This document shows positions 50,054-59,531 of a stretch of 64,000 nucleotides of DNA, in pieces. The notes under the pieces are model-generated. The model did not search any database and was not told the origin of the DNA. It saw nothing but the letters and a program-made list of their open reading frames with translations. Made by a program: the position numbers and the translations under genes. The first letter of the stretch is position 1; every line of letters starts with the position of its first letter. The stretch spans positions 186,001 to 250,000 of the forward strand of contig NZ_QKZO01000004.1 in the NCBI RefSeq assembly GCF_003254295.1. Direction: 5' to 3'. The stretch is from Rhodobacter capsulatus. GTDB taxonomy: Bacteria; Pseudomonadota; Alphaproteobacteria; Rhodobacterales; Rhodobacteraceae.

Positions 50054-50758
50054 ATGGACAAGCCGCTTTCCCTTTGGGCCCGCATTGGCGAGGCGCTTTC
50101 GGCTCTCGCCCGGGGCGAGGGGCTTTCGGCGGTTTTCGACCATCTGAAAACCCCGCCCGAACGCACCGTCGCCTTCACCATCGCGGTGATCGCGCTGGGC
50201 GCCAAGATGGCCAAGGCCGATGGCCGCGTCACCCGCGACGAGGTGACGGCCTTTCGCCGCGTCTTCGTGATCCCGCCCGAGGAAGAACAGAATGCCGCCC
50301 GCGTCTTCGACATGGCGCGGACCGATGTGGCGGGCTTTGACGCCTATGCGCGCAAGATCGTGGCGATGTTCGGCCCCGGCGCGCCGGTGCTGCAGGATCT
50401 GCTGGAAGGGCTTTTCACCATCGCGCTGGCCGATGGCGAATATCACGACAACGAGGATGCCTTCCTGCGCGAGGTCTCCGCGATCTTCGGGCTGGACGAG
50501 GCCTGTTTCCGCTCGATCCGCGCGACTTATGTGGCCGATGCCGCGCCCGATCCCTGGTCGGTGCTGGAACTGGCGCCGGGATCGGATCTGGCGGCGGCGC
50601 GGGCGCGCTGGAAGGCGATGGTGCGCGAGGCCCATCCGGATCGTGCGATGGCGCGCGGCCTGCCGCCCGAGGCGGTGAAACTGGCCGAGGAGCGGATCAT
50701 CGCGCTCAACCGCGCCTGGGCAGAAATTTCGGCCGGGGCGAAACAGGCGGCGCTCTGA
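50054..50758 (+). CDS. TerB-like/DnaJ-domain protein (DjlA-like)
   Basis: 234 aa. The N-terminal two thirds is a TerB/DjlA-type helical domain (AVIALGAKMAKADGRVTRDEV and LFTIALADGEYHDNEDAFL, the acidic metal-binding-like repeats). The C-terminus is a J domain with the HPD signature (REAHPDRAMARG) that would stimulate DnaK. Unlike E. coli DjlA there is no membrane helix at the start. It overlaps the next gene by one base. Client is unknown. Confidence 0.8.
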   Translation: MDKPLSLWARIGEALSALARGEGLSAVFDHLKTPPERTVAFTIAVIALGAKMAKADGRVTRDEVTAFRRVFVIPPEEEQNAARVFDMARTDVAGFDAYARKIVAMFGPGAPVLQDLLEGLFTIALADGEYHDNEDAFLREVSAIFGLDEACFRSIRATYVADAAPDPWSVLELAPGSDLAAARARWKAMVREAHPDRAMARGLPPEAVKLAEERIIALNRAWAEISAGAKQAAL

Positions 50759-51786
50759 TGCGGATCGCCTGTTACAATGTCGAATGGTTCACCGCGCTTT
50801 TTGACCGGCGCGGGCGGATTCTGGAAGATGCGGGGGAGTCCGGGCGGTATGGCGTGACCCGGGCCGAGCAGCTGGGCGCGCTTGGCATCGTTTTCACCGC
50901 GCTGGACGCCGATTGCATCGTCATCGTCGAGGCCCCCGACGACAACACCCGCCGCAAGACCGTGCCGATGCTGGAAGCCTTTGCGGCGAAATTCGGGCTG
51001 CGGCAGCGGCGCGCGGTGATGGGCTTTGCCAATGACACGCAGCAGGAAATCGCCGCGCTTTATGACCCCGAAGTGCTGCGCCTGTCGCATGATCCCGCCG
51101 AGGGCAGCGCCACCGCGCCGCGGTTTGATCGGTCGCTGAAGATCGATCTCGATGTCGATGACCGGCTGGATACGGTGCGGTTTTCGAAACCGCCGCTGGA
51201 AGTGCAGCTGGAGGTTCTGACCGGCCCCGCGGCGGGCAGGCGGCTGCGGCTGATCGGGGTGCATCTGAAATCGAAGGCGCCGCATGGGGCGAATGATCCG
51301 GCCGCCGAGGTGCGGCTGGGGATCGAGAACCGCCGCAAGCAGCTGGCGCAATGTCTGTGGCTGCGCCGTCGGGTCGACGACGTTCTGGACGCGGGCGAAA
51401 GCCTGATCGTGCTGGGCGATTTCAACGACGGGCCCGGGCTGGACGAATACGAGGCGCTGTTCGGCCGTTCGGGGCTTGAAATCGTGCTGGGCACCGGCGG
51501 GCCGCCCGCGCGGCAGCTGCATGACCCGCATGCAAGGCTGCCGCGCGGCAAGACGACGGCGCTGCCCGCCTCGGCGCGGTTCTTCATCCCCGAGCCGCCG
51601 CCGGGGCGGTTCTTGTCGGCGATGCTGGATTATATCGCGCTTTCGCCCGATCTGTGCGCGCATGCACCGAAATGGCGGATCTGGCATCCGTTTGACGATC
51701 CTGGCTGTTATCAGCTGGCGGACCTGCGCGAGGCCTTGCTGCAGGCCTCGGATCATTTTCCGGTCTCGGTGGATTTGGCGCTTTGA
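50758..51786 (+). CDS. Endonuclease/exonuclease/phosphatase-family protein
   Basis: 342-aa cytoplasmic EEP-fold hydrolase. Catalytic parts visible are CYNVEWF at the N-terminus (Asn), GVHLKSKAPHG (His), VLGDFNDGPG (metal Asp/Asn) and SDHFPVSVDL at the end (Asp-His). EIAALYDPEVL also fits the fold. Nuclease versus phosphodiesterase or phosphatase cannot be decided from sequence. It starts on the last base of the TerB-DnaJ gene. Confidence 0.8.
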   Translation: MRIACYNVEWFTALFDRRGRILEDAGESGRYGVTRAEQLGALGIVFTALDADCIVIVEAPDDNTRRKTVPMLEAFAAKFGLRQRRAVMGFANDTQQEIAALYDPEVLRLSHDPAEGSATAPRFDRSLKIDLDVDDRLDTVRFSKPPLEVQLEVLTGPAAGRRLRLIGVHLKSKAPHGANDPAAEVRLGIENRRKQLAQCLWLRRRVDDVLDAGESLIVLGDFNDGPGLDEYEALFGRSGLEIVLGTGGPPARQLHDPHARLPRGKTTALPASARFFIPEPPPGRFLSAMLDYIALSPDLCAHAPKWRIWHPFDDPGCYQLADLREALLQASDHFPVSVDLAL

Positions 51787-51792
51787 GGCGCT

Positions 51793-51798
51793 TATATT
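51793..51798 (+). promoter_or_regulatory. -10-like hexamer exactly 6 nt before the proline-rich gene
   Basis: TATATT, then GGCGGC, then ATG. No Shine-Dalgarno; TTGGCG at 51775-51780 is too close (12 bp) to be an ideal -35. Same 6-nt geometry as dnaE. Confidence 0.45.
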
Positions 51799-51804
51799 GG
51801 CGGC

Positions 51805-52260
51805 ATGAAACCGCAACCGCTTCTTTTGGCCTCTGCCGCGCTCGCCCTTGCTTTGGGCGGCTGGTTCGTCTGGGCCGAGGAGGCGCCGCAACCCGTGCCG
51901 CCCCCCGTGCCGCCCCCGGTGGCGGAGGTGCCCGCGCCGAGCCCGCGCGATGACATGGCGGCGGGCAAGTCACTGGTGGAGCGGGGCGCGGACATGTTCC
52001 TGCGCGGGCTGCTTGAGGAAATGGCGCCCCAGATCGAGGACATGCAAAAGGGCTTGGGCGAAGCCGCCGACAAGCTTGGGCCGAAGCTGCGCGAGATCCT
52101 GGCGCTGATCGACGATGTGCGGAACTATCAGGCGCCCGAGCGGCTGCCGAACGGCGATATCGTGATCCGCCGCCTGCCGGATGCGCCGAAGCCGCCGCCC
52201 TTGCCCGCGCCCGATGACCGGGCGAAGCCGGCGATGCCGGGGCCGGTGACGGATCTGTAG
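51805..52260 (+). CDS. Proline-rich exported protein of unknown function
   Basis: 151 aa. An N-terminal signal or anchor (LLLASAALALALGGWFVWAEEA) is followed by a run of proline and valine (about 28-45), an amphipathic helical core (LRGLLEEMAPQIEDMQ, KLREILALIDDVRNY), a short strand-like LPNGDIVIRRL and a second proline-rich tail. I recall similar Rhodobacterales proteins being labelled as AAA+ ATPase, but there is no Walker motif here, so that label would be wrong. Probably periplasmic or inner-membrane anchored. Confidence 0.7.
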   Translation: MKPQPLLLASAALALALGGWFVWAEEAPQPVPPPVPPPVAEVPAPSPRDDMAAGKSLVERGADMFLRGLLEEMAPQIEDMQKGLGEAADKLGPKLREILALIDDVRNYQAPERLPNGDIVIRRLPDAPKPPPLPAPDDRAKPAMPGPVTDL

Positions 52261-52290
52261 CCCGTTTGCCGCGAAGGATCGGGCGGAACA

Positions 52291-52485
52291 GGAAAGGCAT
52301 TGCCTTTCCCCGCCCGTGGCACAGCGGCGGTGACAAGACCGTTTCCGCAAGCGTGACAGAGGGCAGCGCCCGGCCCGGCGGGCGAGAAGCGCCCGCCATG
52401 GGCGGGGCGGGCGCTGCCCGAGTGCCTGAAGCACTCGGGGGTCACGGGACCATGTCAAGGCGTGGCGAAGGCGATGGCCTTCGCC
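52291..52485. repeat. Array of nested GC-rich hairpins between convergent genes
   Basis: The 237-bp gap between the proline-rich gene and ppx has no convincing ORF and holds at least five perfect inverted repeats. These are GGAAAGGC/GCCTTTCC (52291-52309); a 12-bp pair GGGCAGCGCCCG/CGGGCGCTGCCC (52361-52372, 52408-52419) enclosing GGCGGGC/GCCCGCC (52377-52397); CCCGAGTGC/GCACTCGGG (52417-52439); and GGCGAAGGC/GCCTTCGCC (52464-52485). There is no T tract. It could be a two-way terminator or a structured RNA. Confidence 0.7.
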
Positions 52486-52497
52486 AAATCGGCCGCC

Positions 52498-54051
52498 TCA
52501 GCCCGGCAGCACCACCATCGGCGTGGCCTTCATCGCCGCGGCCAGCGCGGCGAACCGGGCCTCGGCCACCTCGCCGAAAAGCCCCGCGCCGCGTTTCGTC
52601 AGCCGCAGCTCGATCGCATTCGTCGTCGCGTTGTAGTCCAGCTCCCCGGCATCGCCCGGATCCTGGATCGAAAACATCGCGCCAAAGCGCATCGCCTTGC
52701 CCAGGATCTCCGCCTCGCGCAGCTGTTCGGGCGACAGCAGCGAGAAGAGCGGCTCGAACCGGCTGCCTGCGCGCGAATTCTTGTAGCGATGCAGCAGAGA
52801 CACCCCCAGAAACACCCGTTCGGGATGGCTCAGCGCCGCCATGTTGGCGCGGGTGACATTGTCGAAACAGGCTTCGGCGCGGTAATCGGGATGGGTGCGC
52901 CAGGTGGTGTCATGAAGCAGGCAGGCCGCCCGGATCAGCCGGTAGCGCTTGGGCGAGACCTCGCCGAAGAGCGGCTGGATGAAGGCATGCAGCCGCTTGC
53001 CGAAGCCCGGCAGCCGCGACATCGTGCGTTCGGCATGGCGACAGGCCTCGATCAGGGGATCGCGCGCCCGCAGCTTGTCGGGCATCTTTTCGTAGAGCAG
53101 CCCCTCGCGGATGCCATAGGAGGAAACGTCGATTTCCCTGGGCTTGAAGGTCTCGATCAGCTCGCGCAGCACCATCGCGGCCAAGGGCACCAGCTCCATT
53201 CGCGCTTCCGAGGTGCCGGTCTTCGCGCGCAGCGCCGCCATGTCCTGCTTGGCCACCCAGTCGAGCGTTTTCAACAGGTTCTCCGGATCCATCCGGTATT
53301 CGTGCAAGACCAGCAGCGGATAGTTGCGCCGTTCCATGTCCAGCCGCGCAATCGCCCGCCACGAGCCGCCGACCAGATAGAGCCGCTCATGGCCCAGCCC
53401 GACCGCGGCGGCCAGCTTCGCCATGTGTTCGCGGATATGCGCGGTCAGCTCCTTGCGGCCGCCCTTGACCTGCTGCAGCCGGAACGGACCGAGCGGCGAA
53501 GTCGCCCGCGCGCCCACCTTGCCGCCGCCCAGAACCGCCAGTTCCATCGAGTTTCCGCCGATGTCGCAGATGATCCCCTGCGCCTCGGGCCAGCCGACCA
53601 GCACGCCCTGCGCCGAAAGCCGCGCCTCCTCGGCGCCGTCGATCACATGCAGCCTGAGGCCGGTTTCCTGCTCGACCTGCTTTTGAAACGCCGGGCCGTC
53701 CTTGGCTTCGCGCACCGCGGCGGTGGCGACGCAGGTCAGCGGCCCGATCTCCATGCCCTTGGCCAGAAGCGCAAAGCGCTTCAGCGCCGCCAGCGCCCGG
53801 GCGCGGCCCTTCGGGAACAGCATCCCGGTTTCCGCCAGCCCCTGACCCAGCCCCGCCATCACCTTTTCGTTGTAGAAATAGGCGGGCGAGCGGGCGGCGC
53901 CGTCAAAGACCACCATCCGCACCGAGTTCGAGCCGACATCGACGACGCCGACGCGCGAGAGCGCCCGCGCGGACGGGTCATCGAAAAGCTCGCGCCCGAA
54001 AGGATCCCAGTCCTCGTTGTCCGAGTGCGGGGCAACGGTCTTTGCGATCAT
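52498..54051 (-). CDS. ppx: Exopolyphosphatase / guanosine pentaphosphatase family protein
   Basis: 517-aa Ppx/GppA enzyme releasing phosphate from polyphosphate ends or pppGpp. The phosphate-binding motifs VVDVGSNSVRMVVFDG (about 34) and CDIGGNSMELAVLGGG are intact, and a C-terminal HD-like domain (HDTTWRTHPDYRAE) follows. It lies 36 bases after ppk on the same strand, pairing synthesis and breakdown of polyphosphate. Confidence 0.92.
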   Translation of the reverse strand: MIAKTVAPHSDNEDWDPFGRELFDDPSARALSRVGVVDVGSNSVRMVVFDGAARSPAYFYNEKVMAGLGQGLAETGMLFPKGRARALAALKRFALLAKGMEIGPLTCVATAAVREAKDGPAFQKQVEQETGLRLHVIDGAEEARLSAQGVLVGWPEAQGIICDIGGNSMELAVLGGGKVGARATSPLGPFRLQQVKGGRKELTAHIREHMAKLAAAVGLGHERLYLVGGSWRAIARLDMERRNYPLLVLHEYRMDPENLLKTLDWVAKQDMAALRAKTGTSEARMELVPLAAMVLRELIETFKPREIDVSSYGIREGLLYEKMPDKLRARDPLIEACRHAERTMSRLPGFGKRLHAFIQPLFGEVSPKRYRLIRAACLLHDTTWRTHPDYRAEACFDNVTRANMAALSHPERVFLGVSLLHRYKNSRAGSRFEPLFSLLSPEQLREAEILGKAMRFGAMFSIQDPGDAGELDYNATTNAIELRLTKRGAGLFGEVAEARFAALAAAMKATPMVVLPG

Positions 54052-54076
54052 CGGGCAGCCTGCTGAGTCGTTACGG

Positions 54077-54092
54077 TGTGAGCGATATCACG
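54077..54092. promoter_or_regulatory. CRP-like dyad at the ppk-ppx junction
   Basis: TGTGA-GCGATA-TCACG matches the TGTGA-N6-TCACA pattern of CRP-family sites at 9 of 10 positions. It overlaps the ppk stop codon (54088-54090) and lies about 26-41 bp upstream of the ppx ATG. It could drive separate ppx control, or be chance. Confidence 0.35.
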
Positions 54093-56262
54093 CTATCGTG
54101 TCCAGGGGGGAATGGGCAAGGGCAGGAACGTCCTTTGCCCCCGCCGAGCCCCGCCCCGAGAGCGACGGATTTTCCATGAAGTAATGATGGCAGGAAAAAA
54201 GCTCTTTCCCTTCAGGCAGATGGCGGGTGTAGTGACCGTCGGGGCCCAAAAGCCAGCTTTGCGCCGTATCGGCCATGTTCGCGGTCATGATCTGGCCCAC
54301 GATCTGCGCCTTCACCGTCTCGTTCTTCGCCTCGACCAGGGTTTCGACCCGCCGCGTCAGGTTGCGGCCCATCCAGTCGGCCGAGGACATGAAGACCCGC
54401 GCCTGATCCGAGGGCAGGCCGTGGCCATTGCCGAAACAGACGATGCGGGAATGTTCCAGGAACCGCCCGACGATGGATTTGACCCGGATGTTTTCCGACA
54501 GGCCCTTGATGCCGGGCCGCACGCCGCAGATGCCGCGGGTGACGATCGAGATCTTCACCCCGGCATTCGAGGCGGCATAAAGCGCGTCGATCACCTCGGG
54601 GTCGATCAGGCTGTTCATCTTTGCCCAGATCTCGGCCGGGCGCCCGGCTTTGGCATGGTCGATCTCGGCGGCGATCAGCTCCAGCAGCCGCGGCTTGAGC
54701 GTGATCGGCGAGATCGCGAGGTTTTCCAACCCCGCGGGCTGCACATAGCCCGAGAGATAATTGAAGACCTTGGTCGCGTCACGGCCCAGCTGCGCATCGC
54801 AGGTGAAGAAGCTCAGATCGGTATAGATCCGCGCGGTGATCGGGTGGTAGTTGCCGGTGCCATAATGCGTGTAGGTGACCAGCGCATCGCCCTCGCGCCG
54901 CACCACGGTCGAGATTTTCGCATGGGTTTTCAGATGCATGAAGCCATAGACCACATGCGCCCCGGAGCGTTCGAGCCGCCGCGACTGGCGGATGTTCGCC
55001 GCCTCGTCGAACCGCGCCTTCAACTCCACCAGTGCGGTCACCGACTTGCCCGCCTCGGCCGCCTCGCACAGGGCATCCACCACGGGGCTGTCCTTGGAGG
55101 TGCGGTAGAGCGTCTGCTTGATCGCCAGCACGTTCGGGTCATGCGCCGCCTGATTGAGGAAGCGGATCACCAGATCGAAGGTCTCGTAGGGGTGATGCAG
55201 CAGGATGTCTTTCTGCCGGATCGCCGCGAACATGTCGCCCGCGTGATCCTCGACCCGTTCGGGCACGCGCGGGGAAAACGGCGGCCAAAGCAGGTCGGGG
55301 CGGCTTGAGAGCACCAGCTGCGACAGATCGGCGATGCCGAGCAGGCCCTTGACCTCGACCACCGCATCGGGGGCGACCTGCAATTCGTCCATGATCAGAC
55401 GGCGCAGCGCCTCGGGGGCGCCCGCCGAGATCTTCAGCCGGATCACCTGACCGCGGCGACGGCGTTTCAGCGCGGTTTCGAACTCGCGCACCAGATCTTC
55501 GGCCTCGTCCTCGACCTCAAGATCGCTGTCGCGCAGCACCCGGAAGGCGCAATGGCCGGTGTCGGCATAGCCGGGGAAAAGCATCCCCAGATGCAGCAAA
55601 AGCAATTCTTCGAGCGGCAGGAAGCGGGCCTCGCCGGGCAGGCGCACGAAGCGGGCGATCTGCTGCGGGATCGGCAGCAGCGCCTGCATCCGGCGCTTGT
55701 CGATCTCGCGTTCCAGTTCCAGCGCCAGACAGAAGCCGGTGTTCGGAATGAAGGGGAAGGGGTGGGCCGGGTCGATCGCCAAGGGCGAGAGCACCGGGAA
55801 GACATTGGCCAGAAAATGCTCGGACAGAAAGGCGCGGTCGCGGGCGTTGATCTTGGTGCGGGTCAGCAGCTGGATGCCCTCGGTCTCCATCTCGCGGCGC
55901 AGCCGGTTGAAGGTGATCTGCTGCGTTTCCATCAGCTTGCGCGCATCGGCGTTGATCAGCACCAGCTGTTCCGCCGGTGTCAGCCCGTCATCCGAGGGCA
56001 CGACGTTGCGTTCGCGCACCAGCTCCATCAGCCCGGCGACGCGGACGGTGTAGAATTCGTCCAGATTGTTGGCCGAGATCGACAGGAAGCGCAGCCGTTC
56101 CAGAAGCGGCACGCGCGGATTTTCCGCCTCTTCCAGAACCCGCCAGTTGAAGGCGAGCCAGCTCAATTCCCGGTTGAAGAACCGCTTTGGCCCGGTGCGT
56201 TCTTCGTCCGGGATGGTGACGGGGGCGGGGTAGGGGGCGGAGAGGAAATCGGCGAGTGTCAT
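54088..56262 (-). CDS. ppk: Polyphosphate kinase
   Basis: 724-aa Ppk1 making polyphosphate reversibly from ATP. N-domain starts at [19 protein letters not shown], the standard opening. The phospho-accepting His lies in [19 protein letters not shown], and [22 protein letters not shown]-type and [12 protein letters not shown] regions are typical of the catalytic PLD-like domains. It is transcribed after hda (47 bases) and before ppx. Confidence 0.96.
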   Translation of the reverse strand: MTLADFLSAPYPAPVTIPDEERTGPKRFFNRELSWLAFNWRVLEEAENPRVPLLERLRFLSISANNLDEFYTVRVAGLMELVRERNVVPSDDGLTPAEQLVLINADARKLMETQQITFNRLRREMETEGIQLLTRTKINARDRAFLSEHFLANVFPVLSPLAIDPAHPFPFIPNTGFCLALELEREIDKRRMQALLPIPQQIARFVRLPGEARFLPLEELLLLHLGMLFPGYADTGHCAFRVLRDSDLEVEDEAEDLVREFETALKRRRRGQVIRLKISAGAPEALRRLIMDELQVAPDAVVEVKGLLGIADLSQLVLSSRPDLLWPPFSPRVPERVEDHAGDMFAAIRQKDILLHHPYETFDLVIRFLNQAAHDPNVLAIKQTLYRTSKDSPVVDALCEAAEAGKSVTALVELKARFDEAANIRQSRRLERSGAHVVYGFMHLKTHAKISTVVRREGDALVTYTHYGTGNYHPITARIYTDLSFFTCDAQLGRDATKVFNYLSGYVQPAGLENLAISPITLKPRLLELIAAEIDHAKAGRPAEIWAKMNSLIDPEVIDALYAASNAGVKISIVTRGICGVRPGIKGLSENIRVKSIVGRFLEHSRIVCFGNGHGLPSDQARVFMSSADWMGRNLTRRVETLVEAKNETVKAQIVGQIMTANMADTAQSWLLGPDGHYTRHLPEGKELFSCHHYFMENPSLSGRGSAGAKDVPALAHSPLDTIA

Positions 56263-56309
56263 GGGGCGCTTATGCTTTTCGATTGTGACGGCGCGATGAC
56301 AGTTTGGCT

Positions 56310-56987
56310 TCAGCCTTGCAGCCTGTCCAGCACTTCGGCGGCCATCGCACGGGTAATTGCGCGGCCCTCGGCCAAAGCCCTTGCGTCAAGCGCCTCCACC
56401 ACCGCCCGCGCGGTGCCCAGCGCGCGTTCCATCCGCAAGACCAGCCAGTCGATCAGGCTTTGCGGCACCGTCAGCTGCCGGTCGGCGAAAAGCTTGACCA
56501 GCACGGCGGCCAGCAGCGCCTCGTCGGGCGGCGCGATGCGGACCGATTGCGTCGCATCAAGGCGGCTTTTCAGATCGGGCAGCGCCACGCCCCAGTCGCG
56601 CGGCGGGGTGGGCGCGGTGATCAGGCAGCGCCCGCCCTCGGCCGCGGTCAGGTTCAGCAGGTGAAACAGCGCCTGTTCCGCCGCCGCCCGCCCGGCCAGA
56701 TGCTGCGCATCCTCGATCACCACGGCGCCGGTCGCGGCCAGATCGGCCACCGCCTCGGGGCGCAGATCGGCGGCGGGGCGGATCACCGCGCCGCGCTCGG
56801 ACGCCCAGATCGCCGCCAGATGGCTTTTGCCCGCGCCCTCGGGGCCCAGAAGCAGCATCCGGCCCTGCGCCCAGGTTTCGGGCGCATCAAGTAGGCTCAA
56901 GGCCAGCGCATTGGCCGGGGCGACGAAGAAATCCTCGCGTCCTTCGGCGACGCGCACCGGCAGCGGCAGGGGCAACTGGCGGGTCAT
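56310..56987 (-). CDS. hda: DnaA-related regulatory protein Hda
   Basis: 225-aa AAA+ protein resembling the DnaA ATPase domain, thought to promote hydrolysis of DnaA-ATP with the sliding clamp. N-terminal QLPLPLPV is the clamp-binding motif typical of Hda. The P-loop is [12 protein letters not shown] and the Walker [10 protein letters not shown]. The ATG at 56987 is 1 base after the stop region of the upstream membrane protein; the longer frame is inside that gene. Confidence 0.9.
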   Translation of the reverse strand: MTRQLPLPLPVRVAEGREDFFVAPANALALSLLDAPETWAQGRMLLLGPEGAGKSHLAAIWASERGAVIRPAADLRPEAVADLAATGAVVIEDAQHLAGRAAAEQALFHLLNLTAAEGGRCLITAPTPPRDWGVALPDLKSRLDATQSVRIAPPDEALLAAVLVKLFADRQLTVPQSLIDWLVLRMERALGTARAVVEALDARALAEGRAITRAMAAEVLDRLQG

Positions 56988-56988
56988 G

Positions 56989-58092
56989 TCAGGCCTTGGT
57001 CTCGGTGGCGTCGGAGAGCGTCGTCGGCGTATCGTCCAGCCCGGCAAGGCCGCGGTACAGCCGCCCCTGCCGGTAATGATCGATCGCGAAGCGGATCAGC
57101 ACGCCGATCACCGCCGAGACCGGCACCGCGACCAGCATGCCGACAAAGCCGAAAAGCGTGCCAAAGGCGGAGAGCGCGAAGATCAGCCACAGCGGATGCA
57201 GCCCCACCGAATTGCCGACCAGCCGCGGGGTGATCACGTTGCCTTCCAGAAACTGGCCGATGGCGAAGATCCCGGCGACAAGGCCGATCGACATCCAGTC
57301 GCCCCAGAATTGAAACAGCGCCAGCCCGATCGCCAGCGCGCCGCCGACCAGCGCGCCGACATAGGGAATGAAGGTCAGCGCCCCGGCGATGGCGCCTGCG
57401 AGCAGACCGAAGCTCAGCCCCGCCGCCATCAGCGCGGCGGCATAGAACGCGCCCAGAATCAGGCAGACCGAGACCTGCCCGCGCACGAAGCCCGACAGCA
57501 CCCGGTCGATGTCGCGGCCCAGCTGCCGGATCGTCGGCGCATGGTCGAGCGGCAGAAGCGTGTTGATCTGCGCCACCATCCGGTCCCAGTCGAGCAGCAT
57601 GTAAAAGGTCACCACCGGCACGACGACGAGGAAGACCACCGCATTCACCAGCGTCATCGCCGAGGACAGGATCCCCTGCGCCAGTTCCCCGCCGCGCGCC
57701 TTGATCGCATTGCCGAGGCTGGTCAGCGATTCATTGATGATCGAGCCATGTTCCATCATCGAGGGGAAGGTGGAGGTCAGAAACCCCTGCAATCTGGTGG
57801 CGATGACCGGGGCGGTCTCGACCAGACCGATGAGCTGGCGCACCAGAAGCGGCGCCACGGCCAGCGCCAGAATGACGATGCCCAGCGTGGCGATCAGCGC
57901 GATGGTGGTGGTGGCCAGCGCCCGGCTCAGCCCCAGCCGCTCCAGCCGGTCGGCCAGCGGATCGAGGAAATAGGCGATGGCGCCGCCCACCAGAAAGGGC
58001 AAGAGCACGTCGCCCAGTTTCCAAAGCACCAGAACAAACACCGCGGCCGTGAGGCCCCAGATGGTGATTTGACTGCGAACCGGCAGGGCCAT
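56989..58092 (-). CDS. PerM/AI-2E-family membrane protein
   Basis: 367-aa protein with about eight hydrophobic segments and the family's central amphipathic region. GALTFIPYVGALVGG and EGNVITPRLVGNSVGLHPLWLIFAL are the conserved PerM/YdgG motifs. Members have been proposed as exporters or permeases; substrate is unknown. It is just upstream of hda on the same strand, an arrangement common in alphaproteobacteria. Confidence 0.88.
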   Translation of the reverse strand: MALPVRSQITIWGLTAAVFVLVLWKLGDVLLPFLVGGAIAYFLDPLADRLERLGLSRALATTTIALIATLGIVILALAVAPLLVRQLIGLVETAPVIATRLQGFLTSTFPSMMEHGSIINESLTSLGNAIKARGGELAQGILSSAMTLVNAVVFLVVVPVVTFYMLLDWDRMVAQINTLLPLDHAPTIRQLGRDIDRVLSGFVRGQVSVCLILGAFYAAALMAAGLSFGLLAGAIAGALTFIPYVGALVGGALAIGLALFQFWGDWMSIGLVAGIFAIGQFLEGNVITPRLVGNSVGLHPLWLIFALSAFGTLFGFVGMLVAVPVSAVIGVLIRFAIDHYRQGRLYRGLAGLDDTPTTLSDATETKA

Positions 58093-58190
58093 GCGCCTCT
58101 CCTTGCGAGTACCGGGGCAAAATCGGGGTTTTGCGGCCCGGTTGCAAGGGCCGATGCGGTGAAAACTAGGCCGGATCAGCGGCCGAGGTC

Positions 58191-58263
58191 AGAGGGCGCC
58201 CCGGCGCCCTCTGGCGCCGACGTCGGGGGCGCCCCGGCGCCTCAGGCGCCGACGTCGGGGGCG
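58191..58263. repeat. Tandem GC-rich 32-34 bp unit overlapping a gene end
   Basis: A perfect hairpin AGAGGGCGCC/GGCGCCCTCT (58191-58212) begins two tandem copies of a unit containing GGGCGCCCCGGCGCC, then GGCGCCGACGTCG. The 19-bp repeat GGCGCCGACGTCGGGGGCG occurs at 58213-58231 and 58245-58263. The second copy covers the stop and last codons of the 87-residue gene on the - strand. Confidence 0.75.
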
Positions 58264-58505
58264 ATCGTCATTTCGGCGGTGCCGGGGCCGGGATAGCGGA
58301 AGGCCATGCGCAGAAGCGGCGGCGGCGACATCCGTTCAAGCTTGCGGAATTTCACCGCAAAGCCAAGGCTTTCCAGATGCGCCATCATTTCGGCGCCGTG
58401 TTCGGGCGTGCCGCCGATCTGGCGCAGCTCGATGATGCGGATGCCGCGCAGATGGTGGCGCAGCCGGGCGTGGTCGCTTTCGATCAAAAAGGGCACATGG
58501 GTCAT
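58242..58505 (-). CDS. Small protein of unknown function
   Basis: 87 aa, soluble, no signal. Segments HHLRGIRIIELRQIGG and HGAEMMAHLESLGFAVKF look like a beta-alpha-beta mini-fold. I do not recognise it. The last residues, APDVGA and the stop, are encoded by the tandem GC repeat, so the natural C-terminus may differ among strains. Coding is supported by frame length and by sensible amino-acid composition, not by homology. Confidence 0.55.
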   Translation of the reverse strand: MTHVPFLIESDHARLRHHLRGIRIIELRQIGGTPEHGAEMMAHLESLGFAVKFRKLERMSPPPLLRMAFRYPGPGTAEMTIAPDVGA

Positions 58506-58607
58506 GGCTGCAGCATGGCAAGGGACATGCCCGGCGCCAACTGGTTTTTTCGTGACGGGGCAATCCCGCGCGGGCTGTTGCCGATCCGACGCGGCGCCCG
58601 GGCGGGG

Positions 58608-59519
58608 CTAAAGGATCCCGGCATGGCGGATGTCCTCGGCGGCGAAATCGATCAGCGCCCGCAGCTTGCGCGGCAACACCCGGCCTTCCAGATAGACCGC
58701 GCTGACCGGGCTGGGCGGGCTGTCGAACCCGGTCAGCACCGGCACCAGCGCCCCCGTCTCCAGCGCGCCGCAGACCGCGAACCGCGGCGCATGGGCGATG
58801 CCAAGGCCCGCGATTGCCAGTTCGGCCGCCGCCCGCGCCGAATTGACGTGAAACCGGCCCTGCACCGTGACCTCCCGCACCGCCCCCTCCCGCAGCGCGC
58901 CGCCCGCATGGAACTGCCAGCGCCGCGGCAGCTGCCGGTTGGTGTCGACGATGCAATCATGCCGCACCAGATCCTCGGGCTGCGCGGGCGTGCCATGCGC
59001 GGCCAGATAGGCGGGGCTCGCCACCACCACGGTCCGGCTTTCGCCCAGCCGCCGCGCCTTCAGCGACAGCATGTCCGAGCGGCCGATGCGAAAGGCGACA
59101 TCGATCCCGTCGCGCGCCAGATCGACGAAACGGTCGCTCAGCCGCAGATCGAAATGCAACCCCGGATGCGCCGCGGCGAACCGCGCCAGCATGCCGCCCA
59201 CATAGATCTCGCCCAGCGTCACCGGCGCCGAAAGCCGGATCACCCCGGAAAACCCGCGCGAGCCCTCGGAGACCCCCGCCAGAAGATCGTCGAGATCATC
59301 GAGCAGCGCCGGCGCCCGGGCCAGAAGATCCGCCCCCGCGGGCGTCAGACCGACGCGCCGCGTGGTGCGCTGCAACAGCCGCACGCCCAGCCGCGCCTCC
59401 AGCTCCGCGACATATTTCGAGGTCAGCCGGTTCGACACCCCCAGCTGATCGGCGGCGGCGGTGAAAGACCCGGTCTGCGCCGTGGCGACAAAGGCCCGCA
59501 ATTCCTCGGTGATGTCCAT
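58608..59519 (-). CDS. LysR-family transcriptional regulator
   Basis: 303 aa. N-terminal winged helix-turn-helix (GSFTAAADQLGVSNRLTSKYVAELEARLG in parts, residues about 16-45) and a periplasmic-binding-like effector domain (LRLSAPVTLGEIYVGG). The subgroup resembles CrgA/YhjC-type regulators. It is divergent from the DoxX and dioxygenase genes, the usual layout for a LysR regulator and its targets; effector unknown. Confidence 0.9.
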   Translation of the reverse strand: MDITEELRAFVATAQTGSFTAAADQLGVSNRLTSKYVAELEARLGVRLLQRTTRRVGLTPAGADLLARAPALLDDLDDLLAGVSEGSRGFSGVIRLSAPVTLGEIYVGGMLARFAAAHPGLHFDLRLSDRFVDLARDGIDVAFRIGRSDMLSLKARRLGESRTVVVASPAYLAAHGTPAQPEDLVRHDCIVDTNRQLPRRWQFHAGGALREGAVREVTVQGRFHVNSARAAAELAIAGLGIAHAPRFAVCGALETGALVPVLTGFDSPPSPVSAVYLEGRVLPRKLRALIDFAAEDIRHAGIL

Positions 59520-59531
59520 CCGGTCCCCATT

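Noticed and set aside
51805-52260. AAA+ ATPase label for the proline-rich exported protein
   Set aside because: There is no Walker A or B motif; the protein is a signal segment, proline-rich tracts and a short helical core.
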